A stretch of DNA of 64,000 nt. It comes from Aquimarina acroporae (lineage in GTDB: Bacteria > Bacteroidota > Bacteroidia > Flavobacteriales > Flavobacteriaceae). The stretch spans positions 62,001 to 126,000 of the forward strand of contig NZ_JALPRE010000011.1 of the NCBI RefSeq assembly GCF_023195925.1. The letters are read 5' to 3'. This document shows, piece by piece, positions 1-7,660 of this stretch. Position 1 is the stretch's first letter, and each line of letters starts with the position of its first letter. The translations under genes were made by a program, and so were the position numbers. The notes under the pieces are model-generated. The model was given only the letters and a program-made list of their open reading frames with translations, was not told the DNA's origin and made no database searches.

Positions 1-1991
1 GTAGTAGCAAAATCTTTCCAGGCTTCACTAAGAGCTTCGCCATGTAATTTCAGGAAGGGTTTACAAACATCTACTTTTATGTTCCAACTGGCAGAAGATA
101 AAATCACTCCCTGATATTCTACTCGTGGTAAAAACTCATAATCTTCGGCTAATGGCCCCCAATTAAACCCAAGACCCGATCTCATTTTTTGAGTTTGCAT
201 ATTGGCCAGGAACTGGTAAATTGGCAATGCATCTCCTGAGAAGTTATGTGCATTGGTCAAATGAGGTAATACCTCTTTATTATATTTTTTTGAGCGCAAT
301 CGTACCTTACCCCTAGCCGTTGCCGAAATCATAAGATCGTCTAAGGTAAGTTGATACTCCGGATCTACAATTGATTTTGCCAGATATGGGATTTCAAATT
401 TTCGAAAGGCAGGTCGCATTAAAATATTACCCACTCTAGACTCAGGTAAATGCACAATCTCGGCCAATATTTTATCAGGATTTTCTTGCGCCTCGATATC
501 TACGATTTCTTTGGTATAAGCATGTAGCGCTTCATCACCGTGACAAAAACGCCCCAACAAATTTGCTGCACTAGATCCTCCAACACTAGACATCACTATT
601 TTCTCTTCACCATCAATATTTACTATCTCTACCATCGAAGAAATCGTATCAGGCATATCGTCCCACTTGGCTTCAAAGCCTTCAAAATCGTTATCGGTAA
701 TATGAATCACAGTTTTGTTTTCGCGAATGCTTTCTAATAATTTTTTCTGAAGAATGGTGTGTATTGGTGTCCAACGCATTTCTCTTACAGGCACCCCATT
801 ATCTTTTTGTGGCAACATGATATCATCTACAATTCTGCTCACATCTCCCGTTCCCTGGTTTTGCAAAAACCCTACTCCCAACTCTACATCGAGGGCTTGG
901 GATAGCGGCACTTCACGCTCTTCATACCGTTCATAAAACGCAGTTTGAAATCTGGTCATTAAGGTCTCAGTAGCTGGCAAGGTCAATTTATTCAGCAACG
1001 TCATGGTCTTTTTTATGCGATGCAAATATGACCTATCGAGGGTGTTTACTTTGGGAGTCAACAACATATCGGTCTGAAACATAAACTTGAGTTCAAAGCC
1101 TACTTCGAGTTGTTTTAACGATTCGCTAAGTGCGATATATTTTTCGGCCTTGTTCCCAATATTGGCATCTAACTCCTGCAGTGTTTTTTGCGCTTGTTCT
1201 AAAGCCGAAATTAACTGTTCTGTACCTTCCAGTTTTTTTAACACTGGCATAATTTGATCTAAGAACTCTGGACCTGAAACCGAAGGTTCTAATTCACTAA
1301 TGAGTAATTGACTCGCCACCAATTCATGAATAAACTCCATAGCTTCTTCTTTGGTAATCTCATCATCTACCAAAAGATCTCCCAAATCACTGAGTCGCGC
1401 TCCGGGTTTCGCTTTTTCGATTACTTTTTGCAAATATTCAGAATGTTCTACCGCAACAATGTGGTGCATTCTGCGACTGTTTACATAATTGTACTCTACA
1501 TAACGCAATTGATGCCCAGTTTCATAAATACTGGTATTGGGATAAAACAATAATTGCTCTCTTATATGCTCGTGCTTTACGATATCTTGAGACAAAGCCA
1601 CCAGATAGTTCATATCTAGTCGGGTATGACGTTGGTTTTTAGACTTGTCCTGAAGCTCAATATGGGTTGCATCTGAAAATTCTCCAACAGCAGTACCGGC
1701 AAAAAGCCCAAAAGGAGTACATCGTGACGACATACGACTTAGGTATTTGAGTACCGAATACAACATGCGATTAGCTTTCTCTTTGTCATCAATTTCTCCT
1801 CGCAGCCATTTTTCGAATTCTGTATATAACGATGGTGATGCCAGAAAGATGGCCTCTTTAATCGCTTTGTCTTCACAAATAGCCTTTAATGCATCTTCAG
1901 AAAGAATATGGTCTTGAGTAAGTTTTTTATAAAATGAAAAGGAAAAAAGTGGAGCACGTAACACGTACTTAGAAAAATTCTTATACCCCAT
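1..1991 (-). CDS. lanB: Class I lanthipeptide dehydratase (LanB-type), partial
   Basis: This reading frame runs off the left window edge, so only the N-terminal 663 residues are present. Members of this family dehydrate Ser/Thr of a precursor peptide, using glutamyl-tRNA to activate the side chains in the N-terminal domain. Seen here: an opening YVLRAPLFSF (residues 9-18), the family hallmark YLSRMSSRCTPFGLFAG at 83-99, and RHTRLDMNYL at 121-130. Full-length LanB proteins are about 1000 residues and end in an elimination domain, which would lie outside the window. The start is the first ATG at 1991; no in-frame ATG was found upstream. It lies downstream of lanC on the same strand, separated by a hairpin terminator at 2042-2068. 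Without the C-terminal part I cannot say whether it is a full or split LanB. Confidence 0.9.
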   Translation of the reverse strand, partial: MGYKNFSKYVLRAPLFSFSFYKKLTQDHILSEDALKAICEDKAIKEAIFLASPSLYTEFEKWLRGEIDDKEKANRMLYSVLKYLSRMSSRCTPFGLFAGTAVGEFSDATHIELQDKSKNQRHTRLDMNYLVALSQDIVKHEHIREQLLFYPNTSIYETGHQLRYVEYNYVNSRRMHHIVAVEHSEYLQKVIEKAKPGARLSDLGDLLVDDEITKEEAMEFIHELVASQLLISELEPSVSGPEFLDQIMPVLKKLEGTEQLISALEQAQKTLQELDANIGNKAEKYIALSESLKQLEVGFELKFMFQTDMLLTPKVNTLDRSYLHRIKKTMTLLNKLTLPATETLMTRFQTAFYERYEEREVPLSQALDVELGVGFLQNQGTGDVSRIVDDIMLPQKDNGVPVREMRWTPIHTILQKKLLESIRENKTVIHITDNDFEGFEAKWDDMPDTISSMVEIVNIDGEEKIVMSSVGGSSAANLLGRFCHGDEALHAYTKEIVDIEAQENPDKILAEIVHLPESRVGNILMRPAFRKFEIPYLAKSIVDPEYQLTLDDLMISATARGKVRLRSKKYNKEVLPHLTNAHNFSGDALPIYQFLANMQTQKMRSGLGFNWGPLAEDYEFLPRVEYQGVILSSASWNIKVDVCKPFLKLHGEALSEAWKDFAT

Positions 1992-2041
1992 AATTAAAGC
2001 CGATAGTATTTTGTGTAAATCATTATGTCCCAAATGTAACT

Positions 2042-2068
2042 AAAAAAGCCCTGTTAAAACAGGGTTTT
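2042..2068 (-). terminator. Intrinsic terminator between lanC and lanB
   Basis: A stem CCCTGTT/AACAGGG (2049-2055 with 2058-2064), extended by A-T pairs, is flanked on the minus strand by a run of six T (plus-strand A42-A47). It sits 26 nt after the lanC stop and about 50 nt before the lanB ATG, so it should cut or attenuate lanB expression from upstream. The opposite strand also has a T-rich tail, so it may work in both directions. Confidence 0.7.
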
Positions 2069-2093
2069 CTTTATTTCGGATAACAAGTTGTTT

Positions 2094-3326
2094 TTAGCCC
2101 ATCAGCATACATTGGTCCCATTTGGTATCAAAAGGTGCCAGGTATGAAATCATAGCTAGCCCTATACCGCTAACACCCTCTAGTAGGTTGATTTCGTTTT
2201 TCCAACCGGCATTTTCTCCGCCTTGCCATCGCATATAGCCTGCGTGACCTTCTTGGTGAATGGCCATCTCCAGGGCTTTATCGAGCCAAAAATCTGCCGC
2301 TTCTTTGCATGCGACTTCTCCAGTTTCTTTATACATAAAATTGTAAATATGCATGATCCCAAACGCTCCGTGGCATAGTCCTGCATCTTTTACTCCGGCT
2401 TCTTCCAGTTTTTTGCGACGGGTAGTATGTAGTACGGTAGCAATAGCCTCTTGCTTATAAGGTTCATGATCTAGTAGTTTTCCTGCTTTCCACAGTGAAA
2501 TGGCGACCCCCAAATCGCCATAGCACCATCCCAACCTGGAGTTTTCACTTTTTTGCTGACTGGTAGTGACCCAACTCGGAAAAATCCATGAACGCGATGT
2601 GTCTTCATTTTTACAACTGAGTATAAACGCTACAGATTGGTGTATTAAAGTAAGTACTTCACTTTTAAATTCTTGATGTACCGCCAATCGAGATAAAAAA
2701 TTGAGAATAGACGGTATGCCATGAGATAGCCCGAGGTTATACCCGCGAACTCCTTCTTGTCGAATGACATAACTCTCCCATCGGGTAAAACTATTATCAT
2801 GCTGTCCCCGTTCTTGAAGCAGTGCTACAATGTCTGCCAAAATTTGTCGATAGGTATGTTGTAATGCTATGTTTTGGGTATGCTCAAATCTTTTTAAGAA
2901 ATAATACCCTATACCTAAAATACCGTGTAGAAAATCATAGAAATTATCATCTGGGGTGATATGCGCAATAGATTGAATAAGAAAGCTGTCTAAATCTGAA
3001 AGTAGCTCATCACAATCGAGATCTACATACCCTTCTTCTTGTAATAGTTGTATGGTCCAGGCTGCTCCTGCGATTCCTGAGCAAAATGTATGAAAGTTAT
3101 ACCCTGTATTTATTTTTTCGATAATCGATGCCAAAATTTCGACCCCTTGGTCTGCATAAGACTCCTCCCCAGTAAGCTTGGCATAATAAAACTGAAACAA
3201 AGCGATACCCGCACTACCCGATAAAACTCCTATCTCGTCTACCTCATGTACATGGGCAGTGAGCACTTTTTGAATTTCCTCCAGTTTTTGAACCAAAACT
3301 GATTCTTTTGTAAGCGTAGTATTCAT
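2094..3326 (-). CDS. lanC: Lanthionine synthetase C-like cyclase (LanC)
   Basis: LanC enzymes are zinc proteins that add Cys thiols to dehydrated Ser/Thr to close (methyl)lanthionine rings. The 410-residue protein has the repeated Gly-rich motifs of the alpha/alpha toroid: SGSAGIALF, FCSGIAGAAW, LHGILGIGYYF, LSHGIPSILNF, CYGDLGVAISLW, CHGAFGIM and LEGVSGIGLAM. The three zinc ligands are present: Cys268 (WCYGD) and Cys318-His319 (LCHGAFG). The frame stays open to 3383 by a TTG codon, but that stretch lies inside a palindromic element, so the ATG at 3326 is chosen. Its neighbours, two Gly-Gly-leader peptides upstream and a LanB downstream, support a biosynthetic role over the LanC-like proteins that stand alone. 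About 400 residues is the usual length. Confidence 0.92.
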   Translation of the reverse strand: MNTTLTKESVLVQKLEEIQKVLTAHVHEVDEIGVLSGSAGIALFQFYYAKLTGEESYADQGVEILASIIEKINTGYNFHTFCSGIAGAAWTIQLLQEEGYVDLDCDELLSDLDSFLIQSIAHITPDDNFYDFLHGILGIGYYFLKRFEHTQNIALQHTYRQILADIVALLQERGQHDNSFTRWESYVIRQEGVRGYNLGLSHGIPSILNFLSRLAVHQEFKSEVLTLIHQSVAFILSCKNEDTSRSWIFPSWVTTSQQKSENSRLGWCYGDLGVAISLWKAGKLLDHEPYKQEAIATVLHTTRRKKLEEAGVKDAGLCHGAFGIMHIYNFMYKETGEVACKEAADFWLDKALEMAIHQEGHAGYMRWQGGENAGWKNEINLLEGVSGIGLAMISYLAPFDTKWDQCMLMG

Positions 3327-3350
3327 GGTAAAAAGAATTTGAATAGACAA

Positions 3351-3480
3351 GAGGCTGCCTAAAAAGTAGTTGATTGTTGTCAAACTGAGCTTGTCGAAGT
3401 TTTTGGCTTTTGATTTTTAAAACGTCTTCGACATGCTCAGACTGACAACTGTAAAAGCATTAACTTTTTTTGACAGCCTC
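3351..3480. repeat. 130-bp imperfect inverted repeat (MITE/REP-like element)
   Basis: The outer arms GAGGCTGCC and its near complement (3351-3367 with 3464-3480) enclose inner arms ACTGAGCTTGTCGAAG and CTTCGACATGCTCAGACTGAC, with a short AT-rich centre. The inner arms are the same sequence as the element at 10748-10818. Similar GAGCTTGTCGAAG palindromes are, from memory, common between genes in Bacteroidota. It lies between precursor gene 1 and lanC and could fold as a long RNA hairpin in the transcript. Confidence 0.8.
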
Positions 3481-3534
3481 TATCTCATTGATGAATGATC
3501 TAATATGTATCTTAACCTCCCAAGAGATATCATA

Positions 3535-3708
3535 TTAGAAACATTGCATTCCTGGAGGTGGGCAAGTGTTTAAAGCCCCGTTGGTAATGCAAAAACGTGT
3601 TTCTGCTGGGCACATTGCAGTTGGGTGCCACCCTCCTTTTACCGTGTCTTGCTCTAGCTTGCTAATTACTTCTTTCTTTAGTTTTAAACCTTTCAACGAT
3701 TTTTTCAT
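3535..3708 (-). CDS. lanA: Class I lanthipeptide precursor peptide 1 (LanA)
   Basis: This 57-codon frame was read by hand from the minus strand. Residues 1-26 form a basic leader: LKLKKEVISKLEQD (8-21) then a Gly-Gly at 25-26, the layout of Bacteroidota class I lanthipeptide leaders. The core (27-57) starts WHPTAMCP and ends PPPGMQCF. It contains Thr at 30, 37, 42 and 48, Cys at 33, 40, 49 and 56, and no Ser, so dehydratable residues and thiols are equal in number. TxxC pairs at 30/33 and 37/40 suggest two small N-terminal rings. The gene lies about 210 bp upstream of lanC on the same strand, behind its own terminator-isolated leader region. Function is inferred; the frame, leader and residue counts are seen directly. 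Confidence 0.88.
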   Translation of the reverse strand: MKKSLKGLKLKKEVISKLEQDTVKGGWHPTAMCPAETRFCITNGALNTCPPPGMQCF

Positions 3709-3852
3709 GTGAATTATGTTTTTAGAAGTACCTACTCTTTTAAAGGTTTTCGGTTTCCCCTTGTACCAGTCGATCTCGACCTTAGGTTAAAATTAGAGGG
3801 TAATACAGGTGCAGAAAAATAGAAGCTCCCTAGTTTAAACAATTAAGGGCAT

Positions 3853-3878
3853 AAAAAAAACCTGCACATATGCAGGTC
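3853..3878 (-). terminator. Intrinsic terminator after lanthipeptide precursor 2
   Basis: The perfect stem ACCTGCA/TGCAGGT (3860-3866 with 3871-3877) has a CATA loop and, on the minus strand, is followed by a run of eight T (plus-strand A-run at 3853-3860). It lies 25 nt downstream of the stop of precursor 2 and should end that transcript before precursor 1. Confidence 0.8.
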
Positions 3879-3902
3879 TTTCTAGGGGTAGACAGTATTT
3901 TA

Positions 3903-4070
3903 TTAAGGTCTATGATAGCATGGCTCTCCCGGTTGTCTTGCGGTTGGTTCAAAATTGTCTGTATCGGTAGGAATACTACTTCCTCCTTTTATCATGCTCA
4001 TCCACTGTGAATTGATCCTGGAAACTGTTATTTTTTTCAAGGTAATTTTGTTTGTTTTTTGTGTATTCAT
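3903..4070 (-). CDS. Second lanthipeptide-type precursor peptide (single Cys)
   Basis: A 55-codon frame on the minus strand starting at ATG 4070. The leader KITLKKITVSRINSQWMSM ends in IKGG (Gly29-Gly30) and aligns with the leader of precursor 1 through LKKxxxS(K/R)(L/I). The core (31-55) is SSIPTDTDNF then EPTARQPGEPCYHRP. It has two Ser, three Thr (35, 37, 43) and one Cys (51), so at most one lanthionine ring can form; other residues could stay as dehydroamino acids. It has its own terminator at 3853-3878. It could be a substrate of the same LanB/LanC, a partner peptide, or a peptide with another fate such as a signal. No homologue was recalled. Confidence 0.8.
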   Translation of the reverse strand: MNTQKTNKITLKKITVSRINSQWMSMIKGGSSIPTDTDNFEPTARQPGEPCYHRP

Positions 4071-4211
4071 TGAGTCGAAATTTAAATTGATACTCGATAT
4101 ATAAAGGGTTCTGCAATAATCATTGCTATTGCACCTCCCATGTTTTGAATATAATTTTTTAGTACGAGCATTGATAATAGTACAACCCTAAATTGTTTAA
4201 AATAGGGTTGT

Positions 4212-5825
4212 TTATATGGTGTTTTCCAGGCTTTTTTCCTGCTTTTGCAAGTTCTTGATATAGTACGACGGATTAAGACCTGTTTTTGCCTTAAAATGCT
4301 TGGCAAACGAATAATCACTTTTATACCCAATTTCGGTAGCGATCGACTTTATAGAAAAAGACCTGAACTTTTTATCATGTTGTAAACGTTGTAACACATA
4401 CCCTATTCTTAAATCGTTGATGTACTCATTAAAATTTTTCTGCTGGTGTAGATTAATAATCTTAGACAAATAGGTTGCATTGGTTTTTACCTTTTTTGCT
4501 ACCGATCGCAAATTACAATCTGATCGCAGGTAGTATTCTTGTTCTTCGAGTTTGGCCAACCCTTTAAGAACATGAGCTACTTTTTCATCATCGATCACCA
4601 AAGGAGTACTTGTATCTTTTTTTATGGTCGTGGTCACTCCTTTTGCCTCTAGCGTATCTATTTTTTGTATGAGATTAGCAAATTGCACTTTGTTTGACCG
4701 TTGTTTTTTAAGTACCAAAAACACCACCACAAATAGTAACACCAGGAGTACGGTAGCAACCACATATCCTATCTTTTTGGTGCGCTCACTCTTTACATGT
4801 TGGGTTTGCAAGTTGGCCATACCGCTCTCTAGATTTTGTGCTTCTTTTTGGTAAATCTTACTTATGGTTTTCTCTTTTCTTTTTTGAAATGTATCATTAA
4901 GGTTCATGTAAGCCGTATTCCACCGCAAGGCATTTTCAAAATCTTCTTGTGCCGCATAACAATTGGCCAATAACAAATGAGATTGTAATACCGGGAGTTT
5001 ATATAAATCCTTTTCTTCTGAAACCTCAACATTGGCAAGCAACCTTTCTATTGCCTCCTCATATTTCCCTTGCTTGTAATAACAACTGGCAATAAAATAG
5101 GAGCAATTAACCGTTGGATAGTGCTTATTTTTGACTTCGTTATTTTTAAGAATCTCTTCGGCCTCAAACAAATGCTTTAATGCAGTATCATATTGTTCTC
5201 GATAATAAAACACAACCCCTTTTTTGATGCATAAATCTATAAGACCTTCTTTATAATCTAGGTTTTTACTTAATGTAATCCCTTTTTCTATGTAGTGCAA
5301 TACCGAATCATATTGCTCGGTATCGAGATAGACTTCGCTACCTGTAGTAATTACATTTACATGATTTTTGGTGTTCTTAAACGAGGTATCATCAATAGAC
5401 ACCAACATTTGCCTTGAAACATCGAGCGCTTTATCATATTGGTTGGTCTTTTTATATACCAGCACCAAACCTGAGTTGGCCATAATTTCTTGCTCCAGGT
5501 TTTTGATGTTTCTGGCAATCTCAAGACTGGTGTAGTAAGCTTCAAGTGCCTCCTGGTTTTGATCGTTCATAACATAGGCATGTGCTTTTCGGGTAGTAGC
5601 ATTGCAGATAAGTATAGAATCATTAAGCGCTCTAGCGATGTTGGCCGCATGGTTAAATTGTGCAATACTCTGCTCATATTTCTCGGCATAATAGAGCGAT
5701 TTTCCTATGTCGATGTACTTCTTGGCCTCTTGTGTGGTATAGGTTTGCGCAATAGTGGCACTCCCTAAAAGCAGGAAAACCCAAACGATAATCCCAGATA
5801 CCCATAACCACTTCGCGCTCCTCAT
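4212..5825 (-). CDS. TPR sensor with transmembrane segment and AraC-type HTH domain
   Basis: A 537-residue single-polypeptide regulator. Residues 1-26 are a signal-like hydrophobic start ending GSATIAQ; about 27-340 are helical tetratricopeptide repeats (for example AEKYEQSIAQFNHAANIA); 352-372 is a single membrane segment; about 430-525 is an AraC-family double HTH ending TGLNPSYYIKNL. The layout predicts a periplasmic TPR sensor linked through the inner membrane to a cytoplasmic DNA-binding domain, a common Bacteroidota design. The longest frame starts at TTG 5852; the ATG at 5825 gives the signal peptide and is preferred. It ends 141 bp upstream of lanthipeptide precursor 2 on the same strand, so control of that locus is plausible but unproven. 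Confidence 0.88.
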   Translation of the reverse strand: MRSAKWLWVSGIIVWVFLLLGSATIAQTYTTQEAKKYIDIGKSLYYAEKYEQSIAQFNHAANIARALNDSILICNATTRKAHAYVMNDQNQEALEAYYTSLEIARNIKNLEQEIMANSGLVLVYKKTNQYDKALDVSRQMLVSIDDTSFKNTKNHVNVITTGSEVYLDTEQYDSVLHYIEKGITLSKNLDYKEGLIDLCIKKGVVFYYREQYDTALKHLFEAEEILKNNEVKNKHYPTVNCSYFIASCYYKQGKYEEAIERLLANVEVSEEKDLYKLPVLQSHLLLANCYAAQEDFENALRWNTAYMNLNDTFQKRKEKTISKIYQKEAQNLESGMANLQTQHVKSERTKKIGYVVATVLLVLLFVVVFLVLKKQRSNKVQFANLIQKIDTLEAKGVTTTIKKDTSTPLVIDDEKVAHVLKGLAKLEEQEYYLRSDCNLRSVAKKVKTNATYLSKIINLHQQKNFNEYINDLRIGYVLQRLQHDKKFRSFSIKSIATEIGYKSDYSFAKHFKAKTGLNPSYYIKNLQKQEKSLENTI

Positions 5826-5929
5826 TTTGATGTGTTTTGTGTGTACTATCAAAAGTAAGGATTCATTTTTAATTAAGCATGGTTAAGGGAAGGATGGAAT
5901 TGGTGGAATTGGGTTAATTTGATGTTTTT

Positions 5930-7660
5930 TTACAGATTTTTCTTATCTAATTCCTTTATGTAATATGAAGGATATAGGCCTGTTTTTTTATAAAACGCTT
6001 TTGAAAAAGCCTCCGCATTATTAAACCCAATTTCTTCAGCAATTGCTTTTATCGTGTATTTTCTCAAAGTGACATCTTCTCGAAGTCTAATAATTACATA
6101 CTCAATTCGTAAATCATTAATATAGTTAGTGAAACTTTTTTCCTTAAAGGTGTTTATGACTTTCGATAAATAACTAGAATTAGAATCAAAGCTTTTGGCA
6201 AGGTCTTTAATGTTAATATTTGCTCTTAAATATTCTTGATTTTCTTCAAATAATTGTAATTGACTTACTAGGTCTTGAAAAGCTTCTTTCTTTACAAATG
6301 ATTCCTTGTCTTGCTTTGGAAATATAGGTTCCTTTGTATCATCATTTAATGTCTCCTGAATTAACTTATCAAATCTTTGTCTATAAGTCTTTTGACGCTT
6401 ATAATAATAAAAAGTAGCTACAAAGCTGATAAGTAAAAGAGCCATTATCAAAATATTTTGAAAAGAAATGTTCTTATTTTTTTTCTTCAAAGAGTCTATA
6501 ATCTTTTCTTTATCATCCAAAAGCTCCTTTTGGTCATATTTAGTAATTATTTCATAACTACCTAACCGATAATAACTATTTAAAATACTATCAACACTTA
6601 ATAATTTATTTATTTGAAGAAGTTGATTTTGTGAGTCATCTATAGATTTATAATAATCTATTAACTCTAGATACGATGACCTACTTTCCGGCAAATAATA
6701 GTTTCTTTGTTTACAAAATGAATCTACTTTTTTAAAATATATATTAGCCATCTTGTTTGCACCCAGTTTTTTCAGGGTCTTACCCAAAAAAGTGTATCCT
6801 TCAACGACATCGTACTCAGAAGTACTATGTGTTTGCATCTCAAGTAGTATTGGTAAAACGTGTTCCAATTTTCCTTTAGCAATATGATATCTTTTATCAT
6901 AGTAGTCTAAGATAGCATCATTAAGCATAAATAGACGACCTATTGTTTTGTTCTTTGAAAGAGATAAACCTATGTTGTTAGATACCCTTGCCGAATCTAA
7001 ATCATCCGTTAATCTATATACTGGAACTATTTCGGCCAGAGTTTTTAGATAACTAATACTATCCCATTTGCCTCTATTTATTTTCATGTTGTTCTCTTTA
7101 CATATCAAGCATTCTCTAAATATTTTTTTTGCCTCTTCATACATGCCCAACTCCCTCTTGACTGTGGCTAAATTATGTTTAACAATAGAAGTATAGATAG
7201 GGTTATTATTCTTTTTGGAATATTCTAGGGCAGAAATAAAATCATCTAAAGCCTTTGAAAATTTCCTGTGATCAGTATAATACAATGCCCTTTTATTATA
7301 TAGAAGTTGCGGATAATACAACCTTTTAATGTTTTTACTATAAAATATTGCAGTATCAAAAGCTCTTATTTTTCTAATATCCAAATCGTCATACAAATTA
7401 CTTTTAATCAAATAGGCAAGTGTCATCTTAGTACTATCATTGTTGATCCTTCCTTTATACCAATATGCTTGAAAATACATCTCAGATTTCTCTTTATCTG
7501 TTTCTAAGTTTTCAAAAAAACCATCTCTTAGTTCCTCATAGGTTTTTTTCTTTAACGAATCTGAAACTTTATAGGATTGCCCTAGTACATCAGAAAAAAA
7601 GAAAACACTAATCAGTGTTACTAGTATTATCGTTTTGAGATTTTGCTTAAACCTGCTCAT
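5930..7660 (-). CDS. TPR-transmembrane-AraC regulator, tandem copy 2
   Basis: A 576-residue paralogue of the next gene upstream. It has a signal-like N-terminus (hydrophobic to DVLGQS, about residue 29), TPR-type helices to about 390, a membrane segment at 402-420 followed by a basic YYYKRQK stop, and a C-terminal AraC HTH with the motifs DSNSSYLSKVIN, NYINDLRIEYVI and AEEIGFNNAEAFSKAF. Its ATG overlaps the upstream gene's stop by 4 nt (ATGA), so the two are translationally coupled. Long stretches such as YEELRDGFFENLE and FQAYWYKGRINNDSTKM are shared with the upstream copy. Its ligand is unknown. The C-terminal half is better conserved between copies than the middle. Confidence 0.88.
   Translation of the reverse strand: MSRFKQNLKTIILVTLISVFFFSDVLGQSYKVSDSLKKKTYEELRDGFFENLETDKEKSEMYFQAYWYKGRINNDSTKMTLAYLIKSNLYDDLDIRKIRAFDTAIFYSKNIKRLYYPQLLYNKRALYYTDHRKFSKALDDFISALEYSKKNNNPIYTSIVKHNLATVKRELGMYEEAKKIFRECLICKENNMKINRGKWDSISYLKTLAEIVPVYRLTDDLDSARVSNNIGLSLSKNKTIGRLFMLNDAILDYYDKRYHIAKGKLEHVLPILLEMQTHSTSEYDVVEGYTFLGKTLKKLGANKMANIYFKKVDSFCKQRNYYLPESRSSYLELIDYYKSIDDSQNQLLQINKLLSVDSILNSYYRLGSYEIITKYDQKELLDDKEKIIDSLKKKNKNISFQNILIMALLLISFVATFYYYKRQKTYRQRFDKLIQETLNDDTKEPIFPKQDKESFVKKEAFQDLVSQLQLFEENQEYLRANINIKDLAKSFDSNSSYLSKVINTFKEKSFTNYINDLRIEYVIIRLREDVTLRKYTIKAIAEEIGFNNAEAFSKAFYKKTGLYPSYYIKELDKKNL

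Noticed and set aside
540..1553. Plus-strand frames of 60-81 codons over the dehydratase gene
   Set aside because: They are antisense shadows of the long minus-strand lanB frame, which has clear family motifs.
3327..3383. N-terminal extension of LanC by 19 codons from TTG 3383
   Set aside because: The extension lies inside the palindromic element, starts at TTG, and the family normally begins near the ATG at 3326.
4182..4211. Hairpin ACAACCCT/AGGGTTGT right after the regulator stop at 4212, as a terminator
   Set aside because: The stem is clear, but the minus strand has no T-run after it (it reads TACTATTATC), so I do not call it a terminator.
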